Position numbers and translations under genes: made by a program. DNA of 64,000 nucleotides. It comes from DASUPK01 sp963804595. GTDB lineage: Bacteria; Actinomycetota; Thermoleophilia; Solirubrobacterales; 70-9. Below, one piece after another: positions 1 to 8,923 of this stretch. The stretch spans positions 124,001 through 188,000 of the forward strand of contig CAWDQZ010000003.1 in the NCBI GenBank assembly GCA_963804595.1, given 5' to 3'. Under the pieces are notes generated by a model. It did not search any database. It saw only the letters and a list, made by a program, of their open reading frames with translations, and was not told the origin of the DNA. Each line of letters starts with the position of its first letter. The stretch's first letter is position 1.

Positions 1-1550
1 GTCGCGGGAATGATGGTGTCGCGGAGCTCGTTCACCGCGTCGTTCGACCTGGAGTCGGAGCCATCACCGACGATGGGAATGCTCACCTGGATCACGTTTG
101 GATCGGGGTAGGTCTGGAGCGTGATCGGGGGCTTGAACAGCGGGCTCGCCTTGGCCTGGGCCACCATGCGGCCGATTCCCTGCCTCACCTGCGGCGTGGG
201 CCCGTTGTCGGATTGGACCACGACCACCGCGGGAATTCCGCCTCCCGGAAAGACGTCCTGAATCCGGTTGTAGGTCTGGATCGAGGGGACGTCCTGCGGG
301 AGGGACTCGACGCTCTGGTTCGCGGTGTGGAGGTGCAGGGTCGGGATCGCCAGGAAGAGCAGCAGCCCGGCTGAAAGCACCAGCGCGATCCACGGATGGC
401 GGAGGACCGGATCGAGGACCTTCGCCCAGGCCCTGCTCTCACCGGCGTTCCACGGCTGGTCCTTGATGATCGGGACGCCTCCCTTCTCGACCCGGTCCCC
501 GAGCCAAGAGAGGATCGCCGGTAGCACGGTCAGCGACCCGATCAGCGCCACGGCGACGACGAGGATGGTGCCGGTGGCGAACGATTGGAAGGTCGGCGTC
601 CCCGCGAAGTACATCCCCGCCATCGCGATCATCACCGTGAACCCGGAGACCAGCACCGCGCGGCCCGAGGTCGCCGCGGCGGCGGCGAGTGCCGCCTCCT
701 CGCTGCGGCCCGATTCGCGCTCCTCGCGCTCGCGGCGCACATAGAACATCGAGTAGTCCACACCGACGGCGAGGCCGATCAGCAGGATCACCTCGTTGAT
801 CGAGCTGTCCACTCCACCGATGACGTGGCTGAGCGGACCCATGATGCCGATTGTGGCCATCACCGCCGTCAGCGCCAGGAGCAGCGGCACGCAGGCGGCG
901 ACGAGCGCCCCGAACGCGACCAGCAGGATGATCAGGGTGACCGGCAGCGACGTCTTCAGCGCCTTGCCGAAGTCGTCCGCGACGACCTTGTTGATCTGCT
1001 CGGTGGTGCTGGCGTCGCCGAACTCCCCGAGGGTGAACCCGGGGTGCGCGCGCTGCACGGCGGCTACGGCGGCAACCGCCGGCTTCACTCTGTCCGTGAC
1101 TTGGCTGTCCTTGCCGGCTATCTGATAGCGGAGCAGCGCCGCGTGCCCATCGGCCGAGATTTGGTTCGCGTGCGCCGGGTCGAGTGGGCTCTCGAAGTTC
1201 TGGGTGTCGGGAATCGCCGTCAGCCTCCGCTGCACGTCCGCCACCGCCGCGCGGAACCTGGGATCGCCAGCAGTTGCCCCGCTGCTCTCGATCAGCACCA
1301 TCTCCTGGGCGTACTCCGGTGCGGCGTCCGCGATCGCCTGGTCGGCCTTCCCGGAGTCGCCGACACTGCCCTGGGTGTGCTCCAGATTCTTGGTGCCGAC
1401 GGAGCTTCCGATCAACAGCGCCAGGATGACGAACGCGAGCCAGCCCCAGATGGCGGTCTTGCGGTGCTTGGCGCTCCAGACCCCAGCACGGGTGGCAATC
1501 CCGCGCGGGGCCATCGGCTGGGACTCATGTCTGGGATCGGAGACCGACAC
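1..1550 (-). CDS. MMPL/RND-family membrane transporter (partial, 3' end beyond window)
   Basis: Inner-membrane permease of the MMPL branch of the RND superfamily, a proton-driven exporter usually of lipids or drugs. About 516 residues are visible and the frame is open to the window edge, so the C-terminal half is missing. A first membrane helix (WGWLAFVILALLIGSSVG) lies near residue 30 and is followed by a large extracytoplasmic loop. The family signature GVDYSMFYVRRERE, with the Asp-Tyr pair of the proton relay, lies near residue 265 in a cluster of helices. The GTG at 1550 is chosen as start because GGAGG lies 4 nt upstream; an in-frame ATG follows about 14 codons later. It is divergent from the XRE-cupin gene, which may regulate it. 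The substrate cannot be told from sequence. Confidence 0.88.
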   Translation of the reverse strand, partial: MSVSDPRHESQPMAPRGIATRAGVWSAKHRKTAIWGWLAFVILALLIGSSVGTKNLEHTQGSVGDSGKADQAIADAAPEYAQEMVLIESSGATAGDPRFRAAVADVQRRLTAIPDTQNFESPLDPAHANQISADGHAALLRYQIAGKDSQVTDRVKPAVAAVAAVQRAHPGFTLGEFGDASTTEQINKVVADDFGKALKTSLPVTLIILLVAFGALVAACVPLLLALTAVMATIGIMGPLSHVIGGVDSSINEVILLIGLAVGVDYSMFYVRREREERESGRSEEAALAAAAATSGRAVLVSGFTVMIAMAGMYFAGTPTFQSFATGTILVVAVALIGSLTVLPAILSWLGDRVEKGGVPIIKDQPWNAGESRAWAKVLDPVLRHPWIALVLSAGLLLFLAIPTLHLHTANQSVESLPQDVPSIQTYNRIQDVFPGGGIPAVVVVQSDNGPTPQVRQGIGRMVAQAKASPLFKPPITLQTYPDPNVIQVSIPIVGDGSDSRSNDAVNELRDTIIPA

Positions 1551-1626
1551 GCAACCTCCATGTCCTCCGCGGTGATGCGATCCTACCCCGGCTGAGCGGC
1601 TTGAATCCGCGGGCACTACTGATTAT

Positions 1627-1645
1627 CGAACATACGTCCGTATGT
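1627..1645. promoter_or_regulatory. Palindromic operator candidate overlapping a LexA-like box
   Basis: A perfect inverted repeat ACATACG-TC-CGTATGT spans 1630-1645. Bases 1627-1640 (CGAACATACGTCCG) match the Gram-positive LexA consensus CGAACRNRYGTTCG at 13 of 14 positions. The site lies between the divergent MMPL and XRE-cupin genes, just upstream of a likely -10 box (TAACGT, 1648-1653) of the regulator. It could be the regulator's own operator, a weak SOS box, or both; the sequence does not decide. Confidence 0.45.
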
Positions 1646-1661
1646 GATAACGTACGCCACC

Positions 1662-2272
1662 ATGACGAGCGCGACGCGGCAGGCCTCCACCGACGCCACC
1701 GCGGTCACCCCCGAGGGGGTCGGCGCGCGCGTGAGGAGCCTGCGCGAGGCGATGGACCTCTCGCTCCGGGACCTCGCCGAGCGCAGCGGCGTGAGCGCCC
1801 CGATGCTCTCCCAGGTCGAGCGGGGCGACACCAGCCCGACCCTGGCGGTCGCGCAGAAGATCGCCGCGGGGCTCGACCTGACGCCTCTCCCAGCTGCTGC
1901 GGCTGGACGAGGACCGCCACGTCGTCGTCGTCCGCGCCGGGCGAGGGCCGGACCCGCCGCAAGCGAGGCCACAAGGTCGAGGAGCTGACTCCGCCGCTGC
2001 CGGGACAGCGCGCCGACGTCTCGGTCCACACCCTGGCGCCCGGAGCGGCCACCGGCGCAGCCGACGACCCGCCCGTGCACGAGCCCGGCAGCCGAGAGAC
2101 CGCCGTCGTCGTCGAGGGAACCGCGGAGCTCTTCATCGACGGGCAGCGCCATGAGCTCCACGCAGGCGACAGCGTCACCTTCGACGCGGACCTGCCGCAC
2201 CACTTCGAGAACAATGGAGACACGGATGCCCGGCTGATCGCCGTGGTCGCCGCCGGATTGAGGCGAGGCTAG
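1662..2272 (+). CDS. XRE-family regulator with C-terminal cupin domain (two frameshifts)
   Basis: Transcription factor with an N-terminal helix-turn-helix (VRSLREAMDLSLRDLAERSG, then SAPMLSQVERGDTSPTLAVA, residues about 20-65) and a C-terminal cupin (HEPGSRETAVVVEGTAELF through DSVTFDADLPHHFEN). The two halves lie in different frames. One extra C at 1883-1884 and one extra G in the GGG at 1939-1941 break the frame; removing both gives a continuous protein of 202 residues that reads LSQLLRLDEDRHVVVVRAG and then EGRTRRKRGHKVEEL. The ATG at 1662 is chosen because a -10-like TAACGT lies 8 nt upstream and there is no ribosome binding site, suggesting a leaderless transcript. It is either a sequence error or a recent pseudogene. 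It likely acts on the divergent transporter. Confidence 0.72.
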
Positions 2273-2280
2273 GAGGACCG

Positions 2281-3667
2281 ATGTCGAAGAATCTCTTCGA
2301 GAAGATCTGGGAGGCGCACGAGGTCGACCGCGACCTGATCTACATCGACCTCCATCTGGTCCACGAGGTCACCTCCCCGCAGGCGTTCGACGGTCTGCGC
2401 CTCGCCGATCGGAAGGTCCGCCGCCCCGACAAGACCCTGGCGACCGCCGATCACAACGTCCCCACCGACGGCACGCCGGCCGCGCGGTTGATCGCAGACG
2501 AGCTCTCGCGCAAGCAGGTGGAGGCGCTGGAGAGCAACTGCGAGGAGTTCGGCATCCCGCTGTACTCGCTCGGGCTCGGACCGGCGGGGAATCGTCCACG
2601 TGATCGGCCCAGAGCTCGGCGTCACCCAGCCGGGCATGACGATCGTCTGCGGCGACTCTCACACCTCGACGCACGGCGCTTTCGGCGCGCTCGCCTTCGG
2701 CATCGGCACCTCGGAGGTCGAGCATGTGCTGGCGACTCAGTGCCTGGGCCAGCGCAAGCCGATGACGATGCGGATCGACTACTCCGGCGAGCTCGGCTTC
2801 GGTGTCACGGCCAAGGACCTGATCCTGGCGACGATCGGGCGACTGGGCGTCGGCGGCATGCAGGGATACGCGGTCGAATACGCGGGCGAGGCGATCCGCG
2901 CCCTTTCCATGGAGAACCGGATGACGATCTGCAACATGACGATCGAGGGCGGCGGCCGGGCCGGAATGGTCGCTCCCGACGAGAAGACCTTCGACTACGT
3001 CCGGGACAAGCCCGGTGCGCCGGCTGACTTCGATGCTGCGGTGGAGCGTTGGAGGCAGCTGCCCACCGAGGATGGAGCGGGTTTCGACACCGAGATCCAG
3101 GTCGACGCCGCAGCGATCTCGCCGATGGTCACCTGGGGAACGACTCCGGGGATGGTGGTCCAGGTGACCGACCAGGTCCCGGATCCGACCGCCATGGACT
3201 CACCCGCGGACCGCGAGGCCGCGGAGCGCGCGCTGGCCTACATGGACCTGCGGCCGGGGACCCCAATGACGGACATCCCGCTCGACCGGATCTTCATCGG
3301 CTCCTGCACCAACTCGCGGATCTCGGATCTGCGCGAGGCGGCCTCGCTGGTCGACGGTCGCAAGATCTCCTCGAGCCTGCGCGGGATGGTCGTGCCGGGC
3401 TCTCAGCAGGTGAAGGCCGACGCGGAAGCCGAGGGCCTCGATGACGTCTTTCGCTCGGCGGGATTCGAGTGGCGCGAGTCGGGCTGCTCGGCCTGCCTCG
3501 GGATGAACCCGGACATCCTGCAGCCCGGGGAGCGGTGCGCCTCGACCTCCAACCGCAACTTCGAGGGCCGTCAGGGCGCCGGAGGGCGCACCCATCTGGT
3601 CAGTCCGAAGATGGCGGCGGCCGCCGCCATCGAGGGGCGCTTCGTCGACATCAGGGAATGGATTTAG
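2281..3667 (+). CDS. leuC: 3-isopropylmalate dehydratase large subunit (frameshifted)
   Basis: Aconitase-family large subunit that, with LeuD, converts 2-isopropylmalate to 3-isopropylmalate in leucine synthesis, and citramalate to methylmalate in the CimA route to isoleucine. The N-terminal part (MSKNLFEKIWEAHEVDRD) and the rest (IGPELGVTQPGMTIVCGDSH) lie in different frames. One extra G in the GGG at 2572-2574 explains this, and without it the protein is 461 residues, the normal family length. Iron-sulfur cluster cysteines are visible in GSCTN and in SGCSACLGMN. AGGAGGA lies just before the ATG. It is followed by leuD after a palindromic repeat. Sequence error is more likely than true loss, because the rest of the pathway is intact. 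Confidence 0.9.
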
Positions 3668-3673
3668 CCATGA

Positions 3674-3714
3674 GATGCGAGGGTGTCCGAGCGAAGCGAG
3701 GACAACCCGTTTGA
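3674..3714 (+). repeat. Palindromic repeat copy A (leuC-leuD spacer)
   Basis: Member of a dispersed hairpin family. It begins GATGCGAGGG, has stem arms TGTCC and GGACA around the 11-nt loop GAGCGAAGCGA, then one unpaired A and CCCGT. The GGG and CCC next to the arms also pair. This copy fills most of the leuC-leuD gap and could affect mRNA stability or translation of leuD. Confidence 0.75.
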
Positions 3715-3730
3715 CGCCGAAGGGGTGCCA

Positions 3731-4294
3731 ATGGAACCGATCCAAGTAATCGAAGGTCACGTCGCGGTGCTCGACCGTCACGACGTCGACACCGACCAGA
3801 TCATGCCCAAGCAGTTCCTGAAGCGGACCGAGCGCACGGGCTACGGCGAGTTCCTCTTCTACGACTGGTTCCGCTCGGGAGAGATCGAGCTCGAGCCCCA
3901 TCCGATCCTCGTGACCGGCCGCAACTTCGGCTCGGGCTCCTCCCGCGAGCACGCCGTCTGGGGCCTCAAGGACTACGGATTCGACGCCGTGATCGCGCCC
4001 TCGTTCTCGGACATCTTCTATTCGAACTGCACCAAGAATGGGCTCCTTCCGGTGATCCTGGACGAGGAGCACTGTCGCGCGGTCGCCGCCGCGGGCGAGG
4101 CGCGGATCGATCTCGACGACCAGACCGTCAACACCAGGGACGGCGTCTTCTCGTTCGAGATGGACGAGGACATCAAGCACCGGCTCCGCAACGGCCTCGA
4201 TGACGTGGCACTGACCCTTCAGCGCGCCGAGGCGATCGACGAGTTCGAGGCGGCGGGCAGGGCGGACGCCGGGCCGGTGACCACCTCGCTGTGA
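3731..4294 (+). CDS. leuD: 3-isopropylmalate dehydratase small subunit
   Basis: Small, substrate-specificity subunit partnering LeuC. It begins MEPIQVIEGHVAVLDRHDVD and carries the family segments DTDQIMPKQFLKR near residue 20 and GRNFGSGSSREHAVWGL near residue 65, the swivel-domain substrate loop. Length is 187 residues, typical of bacterial LeuD. The ATG at 3731 is chosen because homology begins there and AAGGGG precedes it; an upstream in-frame GTG at 3683 lies within repeat copy A and would add repeat-derived residues. The stop codon overlaps the GTG start of the following methyltransferase, so the two are probably translationally coupled. Confidence 0.93.
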   Translation: MEPIQVIEGHVAVLDRHDVDTDQIMPKQFLKRTERTGYGEFLFYDWFRSGEIELEPHPILVTGRNFGSGSSREHAVWGLKDYGFDAVIAPSFSDIFYSNCTKNGLLPVILDEEHCRAVAAAGEARIDLDDQTVNTRDGVFSFEMDEDIKHRLRNGLDDVALTLQRAEAIDEFEAAGRADAGPVTTSL

Positions 4295-5112
4295 ACACGT
4301 CGCGGTCCATGAACACGGGTCCCCGGGAGTGGGACGCCCAGACCTACGACCGCGTCTCCGATCCCCAGTACCGGTGGGGCCTGGAGGTCCTGGAGCGGCT
4401 CGAGCTGGCCGGCGACGAGTACGTCATGGACGCGGGCTGCGGGTCGGGCCGCGTGACGGCCCATCTGCTGGACCGGCTGCCCGACGGCCGCGTCCTCTGC
4501 GTGGACGCCTCCGAGTCCATGATCGGCGTGGCGCGCGAGGCGCTCGGGGACCGTGCCGACTACGTCGTCGCGGACCTCTCGGAGCTCAGGGTGGAGGAGC
4601 CGGTCGACGTCGTCTTCTCGACGGCGACCTTCCACTGGATCCTGGACCACGACAAGCTCTTCGCGCGCCTGCACGAGGCCATGCGGCCGGGCGGCAAGCT
4701 GGTCGCCCAGTGCGGCGGCGCGGGGAACGTCGCCAAGCACGCGCAGGCGATCGTCGCAGTCGCCACACGGCCGCAGTTCGTAGATCACTTCCAAGGCCTC
4801 GAGATGATGTGGAACTTCGCGACGCCGGAGGAGACCGAGGAGCGGCTCCACAACGCCGGCTTCGATCAGGTCCGCTGCTGGCTCGAGGACAAGCCCGTCC
4901 AGCCCGAGGACCCGTATGCCTTCACGACCACCGTGACGATGGGTCCGCACCTGGCGCACCTCCCGGAGGACCTTCGCCGCCCCTTCGCGGAGGCGGTACT
5001 CGAGGTCGAGGACGATCCGCTGGTCCTCAACTATGTGCGGCTCAACATCGACGCCCGTCGACGCGAGGGTGCTGCGAGCGAAGCGAGGAGCAACCCGTCA
5101 GATCATGTCTGA
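4291..5112 (+). CDS. Class I SAM-dependent methyltransferase (trans-aconitate methyltransferase-like)
   Basis: Soluble Rossmann-fold methyltransferase. SAM motif I is VMDAGCGSGRVTAHLL near residue 48, the acidic ribose-binding position is in VLCVDASESM, and a later motif is VVFSTATFHWI; this pattern resembles bacterial Tam. GTG at 4291 overlaps the leuD stop, and an ATG six codons later is an alternative. Its stop overlaps the leuB start, so it is embedded in the leu operon between the enzymes that form and consume 3-isopropylmalate. Yeast Tmt1 methylates both trans-aconitate and 3-isopropylmalate, so one of these is a plausible substrate; this is inference from position. The last 16 or so residues (EGAASEARSNPSDHV) are encoded by palindromic repeat copy B. 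Confidence 0.85.
   Translation: MNTSRSMNTGPREWDAQTYDRVSDPQYRWGLEVLERLELAGDEYVMDAGCGSGRVTAHLLDRLPDGRVLCVDASESMIGVAREALGDRADYVVADLSELRVEEPVDVVFSTATFHWILDHDKLFARLHEAMRPGGKLVAQCGGAGNVAKHAQAIVAVATRPQFVDHFQGLEMMWNFATPEETEERLHNAGFDQVRCWLEDKPVQPEDPYAFTTTVTMGPHLAHLPEDLRRPFAEAVLEVEDDPLVLNYVRLNIDARRREGAASEARSNPSDHV
5060..5103 (+). repeat. Palindromic repeat copy B (methyltransferase C-terminus / leuB start)
   Basis: Begins GACGCGAGGG, with arms TGCTGC and GGAGCA (one mismatch) around the same GAGCGAAGCGA loop as copy A, then an unpaired A and CCCGTC. It is read through by the methyltransferase frame and ends 1 nt before the leuB ATG, so it both encodes a protein tail and forms the leuB initiation region. 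Confidence 0.75.
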
Positions 5113-6151
5113 GCGCATCGTCCTCCTTCCGGGCGACGGCATCGGTCCAGAGATCGCGACGGCGGCCAGGCGAGTGCTGGAGGCGCTCGGCGACTTCGAG
5201 ATCACCGAGCTCCTGATCGGCGGCGCCTCGATCGACGAGCACGGCACCGCACTCACCGACGAGGTGCTCGAGGCCTGCCGCCGGTCCGATGCCGTTTTGC
5301 TCTGCGCGGTCGGCGGGCCGAAATGGGACACGACCGACCCGGACAAGCCGCGCCCCGAGCAGGGGCTGCTCGGCCTGCGGAAGGGGCTCGGTCTCTTCGC
5401 CAACCTGCGGCCGGTCAGGCCGAGCGAAGCGCTGCTCGACGCGAGCCCGCTGAAGCGCGATCGGATCCACGGCACCGACCTCCTCGTCGTCCGTGAGCTC
5501 ACCGGCGGCATCTACTTCGGCGACTCCGGTCGCAACGGCGATCGCGCCCACGACGACTGCGCCTACACGGTTGAGGAGATCGAGCGCATCGCCCGGGTCG
5601 GCTTCGAGGCGGCGGGGGAGCGCGGGGGAAGGCTGACCTCAGTCGACAAGGCCAACGTGCTCGAGACGTCTCGGCTCTGGCGGGAGACCGTGACCCGGCT
5701 CGCGCCGGAGTACGAGGGGATCGAGCTGGACCACCTGCTCGTCGACAACGCCGCTATGCAGCTCGTGTCCCGGCCGGCAGACTTCGACGTGATCGTCACC
5801 GAGAACCTCTTCGGCGACATCCTCAGCGACGAGGCCGCCATGCTCACCGGCTCACTGGGCATGTTGCCCTCCGCCAGCCTCGGGGAGAGCGGGCCCGGCC
5901 TGTACGAGCCGGTGCACGGCTCGGCGCCCGACATCGCGGGCACCGGCAGAGCCAACCCGCTCGCCACGCTGCTCTCCGTCGCGATGATGCTGAAGTACGG
6001 GCTCGGGATGCACGAGGAGGCCGGACGACTGGAGAAGGCGGTCGACGCCGCACTCGGCGAGGGCCTCCGGACTCCCGATCTGGCCGGCGGCGAGGGCACG
6101 CGCGAGGTGGGCACGGAGGAGATGACAGACGCCGTGCTCCAATCCCTGTAG
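5105..6151 (+). CDS. leuB: 3-isopropylmalate dehydrogenase
   Basis: NAD-dependent oxidative decarboxylation of 3-isopropylmalate, third step of leucine synthesis; also acts on 3-methylmalate in the citramalate route. It begins MSERIVLLPGDGIGPEIA with the family GDGIGPE motif. The divalent-metal and substrate motif ENLFGDILSDEAAMLTGSLG lies near residue 235, followed by the NAD-binding stretch EPVHGSAPDIAGTGRANP. Length is 348 residues, normal for the family. ATG at 5105 overlaps the methyltransferase stop by 8 nt. No good Shine-Dalgarno lies at normal spacing because the region is occupied by repeat copy B, so translation probably depends on coupling. Confidence 0.95.
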   Translation: MSERIVLLPGDGIGPEIATAARRVLEALGDFEITELLIGGASIDEHGTALTDEVLEACRRSDAVLLCAVGGPKWDTTDPDKPRPEQGLLGLRKGLGLFANLRPVRPSEALLDASPLKRDRIHGTDLLVVRELTGGIYFGDSGRNGDRAHDDCAYTVEEIERIARVGFEAAGERGGRLTSVDKANVLETSRLWRETVTRLAPEYEGIELDHLLVDNAAMQLVSRPADFDVIVTENLFGDILSDEAAMLTGSLGMLPSASLGESGPGLYEPVHGSAPDIAGTGRANPLATLLSVAMMLKYGLGMHEEAGRLEKAVDAALGEGLRTPDLAGGEGTREVGTEEMTDAVLQSL

Positions 6152-6179
6152 CCCAGTCCATCGTTCATACTGATCGACC

Positions 6180-7208
6180 GTGGAGAAGACCGAGCTCATC
6201 TGGAAGAACGGGGAGTTCGTCGCTTGGGACGAGGCGAACGTGCACGTGCTCACGCACGGGCTGCACTACGGCTCCGGGGTGTTCGAGGGAATCCGGTGTT
6301 ACGACACCGAGATCGGTCCGGCGATCTTCCGCCACCAGGACCACCTCGACCGCCTCGCCAAGTCCGCCGAGCTCTATTACCTGCCGCTCGAGTACCCGAT
6401 CGAGGAGATTCGCGAGGCGACCAAGGAGCTGATTCGGAGGAACGGCCTGCGCGCCTGCTACATCCGGCCGATCGCGTTCCGCGGCTACGGCGAGATGGGC
6501 CTCTATGCGAAGAGCGCGCCGGTCGACGTCTTCATCGCCGTCTGGCCCTGGGCCGCATATCTCGGCGAGGAGGGCAAGAAGAACGGGGTGCGCGCCAAGG
6601 TCTCGTCGTGGCGCCGCATCTCCCCGGCCGGCCTCATCCCGCACGCGAAGGCCTCGGGCCAGTACCTCAACTCGATCCTCGCCAAGACCGAGAGCGCCAA
6701 CGCCGGCTACGACGAGGCGATTCTGCTCGATGAGCGCGGCTTCGTCTGTGAGGGCTCAGGCGAGAACATCTACCTCGTCCGCGACGGCGAGATCGTCACA
6801 CCGGGTCACGCCTCGTCGATCCTCGATGGAATCAACCGCAAGTCCGTGATCCAGATCGCGCGCGACCTCGGGTACACGGTGGTCGAGCGCGACATCGCGC
6901 GCGCCGAGCTCTACCTGGCCGAAGAGGTCTTCCTGACCGGAACGGCGGCGGAGCTGGTCCCGATCCGCGAGATCGATGACCACGACCTCGGCGAGCCCGG
7001 GGAGATCACCAGGGTGATCCAGGGCAAGTTCGACGACGCGCTCTACGGCAGGCTCGAGGAGTACCGCGAGTGGCTCGATCCGGTCGGCGAGCCATCAGAA
7101 ACGGCGGCCACAAACACCGCCGCCGAATCTGCGCCCCCCGCACCGACTCCGGAAGAGGTCGACGCCGAGGAGGTCGGGGAACCGGCCTCCGGTACCCTGG
7201 GCTCCTGA
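6180..7208 (+). CDS. ilvE: Branched-chain amino acid aminotransferase
   Basis: PLP enzyme of fold type IV that makes Leu, Ile and Val from their 2-oxo acids. The N-terminal HGLHYGSGVFEGIRCY motif, the region around HAKASGQYLNSILAK, and GFVCEGSGENIYLVRDG are all typical of IlvE. It is 342 residues, about 35 longer than usual, because of a Pro/Ala/Glu-rich tail after residue 305 (TNTAAESAPPAPTPEEVDAE), probably disordered. Start GTG at 6180 is preceded by CATACT 8 nt upstream and no ribosome binding site, which suggests a leaderless transcript and its own promoter inside the block. Confidence 0.94.
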   Translation: MEKTELIWKNGEFVAWDEANVHVLTHGLHYGSGVFEGIRCYDTEIGPAIFRHQDHLDRLAKSAELYYLPLEYPIEEIREATKELIRRNGLRACYIRPIAFRGYGEMGLYAKSAPVDVFIAVWPWAAYLGEEGKKNGVRAKVSSWRRISPAGLIPHAKASGQYLNSILAKTESANAGYDEAILLDERGFVCEGSGENIYLVRDGEIVTPGHASSILDGINRKSVIQIARDLGYTVVERDIARAELYLAEEVFLTGTAAELVPIREIDDHDLGEPGEITRVIQGKFDDALYGRLEEYREWLDPVGEPSETAATNTAAESAPPAPTPEEVDAEEVGEPASGTLGS

Positions 7209-7321
7209 TGCAGCACCGCTTCAGAGGGCGAATTACGGGCACCGCAGCCGCCTAGCGGCGCGGTTCCAATCCTGCCCCGCAAGGGGTTCATTCGTCTCCC
7301 ACGAAGCACAGAAAGGCAGCG

Positions 7322-8923
7322 ATGCAACAGGTACTCCTCTACGACACGACTTTGCGCGACGGCATGCAGGGCCAGGGGATGACCCTGTCCGCGCAGGAGA
7401 AGGTGCGCGTGGTGCGCAAGCTCGACGAGCTCGGCATTCACTTCATAGAGGCCGGCTTCCCCGGCTCCAACCCGAAGGAGCTCGAGCTGTTCGAGATGCT
7501 GGCCCAGACCGAGTTGCAGCGGGCGTCCGTCTGCGCGTTCGGCATGACCCGCCGCCGCGACACCGAGGCCGCCGAGGACGAGGCGCTGCGCCTGCTCGCC
7601 GGCGGGTTCGCCCCGGTCGTGACTCTGGTCGGCAAGACCTGGGGGCTGCACCTCGAAAAGGTCACCAAGGTCAGCCGCGAGGAGAACTTGGCCATGATCC
7701 GTGACTCGATCGCCTATCTCGTCGGGGCGGGCAAGCGCGTGATCTATGACGCCGAGCACTTCTTCGACGGCTATCGCGACGACCAGGGATATGCGCTCGA
7801 GTGCCTGCGTGCCGCCCAGGAGGCCGGCGCCGAGAACGTCACCCTCTGCGACACGAACGGCTCGAGCCTGCCCGGCCAGGTCGCCGAGGCGACCAGGGAC
7901 GTCATCGCACAGGTGGAGGTCCCCATCGGAATCCATACGCACAACGACCTCGAATGTGCCGTCGCCAATTCGCTGGCCGCGGTGGACGAGGGAGCGAACC
8001 TCGTCCAGGGCACGATGAACGGGATCGGCGAGCGCACCGGGAACGCCAACCTGACCTCGATCCTTCCCGCGCTCCAGCTCAAGATGGGCTACGAGTGCGT
8101 GGGACCGGACCAGCTCTCGCGGCTCACCGGCGTCGCCCACTTCGTCGACGAGCTGCTCAACATCACGCCGGATCCGGACCAGCCCTTCGTCGGTCGCAAC
8201 GCGTTCGCGCACAAGGGCGGCATGCACGTGGCGGGGGTCAACGCTGACGCGCGCACCTTCGAGCACATGGACCCGGACCTGGTCGGCAACCAGCGCGACC
8301 TGGTCGTCTCCGAGCTCTCGGGCAAGGGCACCGTGCTCGGGCGAGCGGAGCGCGCCGGCATCCCGCTGGACGACGAGCAGGCGGCCCGTGCGGTGCGCAC
8401 GCTGAAGGAGCGGGAGCACCGCGGCTACCAATACGAGGCCGCCGATGCCTCCTTCGAGCTGCTGCTACGCAGGGAGAGCGGCCGCTACGAGCCGCTCTTC
8501 CGGCTCGAGGGCTTCCGGGTCCTCGTGGAGAAGCGCGAGGACGGCAAGGTCGTCACGGAGGCGACGATCAAGGTCTGGGTGGACGGCGAGCGCTATCTCC
8601 GCACGGCGGAGGGGAACGGCCCGGTGAACGCCCTCGACCAGGCCCTGCGAGGCGCGATCATCGACCGCCATCCGCACCTCGCCGACATCGAGTTGACCAA
8701 CTACAAGGTCCGGATCCTCGATGAGCACCATGGCACCGGGGCGGTCACCCGGGTGCTGCTCGATTCCTCTGACGGGGAGCGCGAGTGGGGCTCCATCGGG
8801 GTCTCGGAGAACATCATCGAGGCCTCCTGGGAGGCGCTGGTCGACTCACTCGAATACGCGTTCCAGCCACGCGAAGAGAGCAGCACGCCGAGTGAACGAA
8901 CCGATCCCGCTCGCACGACCTGA
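7322..8923 (+). CDS. cimA: (R)-citramalate synthase
   Basis: Condenses pyruvate and acetyl-CoA to citramalate, opening a threonine-independent route to 2-oxobutyrate and isoleucine that then uses LeuCD and LeuB. The protein has a TIM barrel starting LLYDTTLRDGMQGQG, metal-binding HTHND near residue 205, the GTMNGIGERTGNANL segment, and a C-terminal LeuA dimerisation/allosteric domain from about residue 395. At 533 residues it fits CimA better than 2-isopropylmalate synthase. AAAGG precedes the ATG. The 113-nt upstream gap holds a GC-rich hairpin but no clear promoter. It overlaps the next gene by 32 nt. Confidence 0.92.
   Translation: MQQVLLYDTTLRDGMQGQGMTLSAQEKVRVVRKLDELGIHFIEAGFPGSNPKELELFEMLAQTELQRASVCAFGMTRRRDTEAAEDEALRLLAGGFAPVVTLVGKTWGLHLEKVTKVSREENLAMIRDSIAYLVGAGKRVIYDAEHFFDGYRDDQGYALECLRAAQEAGAENVTLCDTNGSSLPGQVAEATRDVIAQVEVPIGIHTHNDLECAVANSLAAVDEGANLVQGTMNGIGERTGNANLTSILPALQLKMGYECVGPDQLSRLTGVAHFVDELLNITPDPDQPFVGRNAFAHKGGMHVAGVNADARTFEHMDPDLVGNQRDLVVSELSGKGTVLGRAERAGIPLDDEQAARAVRTLKEREHRGYQYEAADASFELLLRRESGRYEPLFRLEGFRVLVEKREDGKVVTEATIKVWVDGERYLRTAEGNGPVNALDQALRGAIIDRHPHLADIELTNYKVRILDEHHGTGAVTRVLLDSSDGEREWGSIGVSENIIEASWEALVDSLEYAFQPREESSTPSERTDPARTT

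Noticed and set aside
585..1595. Long plus-strand open frame of 336 residues opposite the MMPL gene
   Set aside because: Composition is His/Arg-rich with no domain, and the opposite strand has clear transporter motifs; it is a high-GC shadow.
3670..3714. Short peptide frame MRCEGVRAKRGQPV between leuC and leuD
   Set aside because: It lies wholly within palindromic repeat copy A and has no ribosome binding site.
7209..7321. tRNA or T-box element before cimA (GGTTCCAATCC looks like a T-arm)
   Set aside because: No matching acceptor, anticodon or T-box motif could be found around it.
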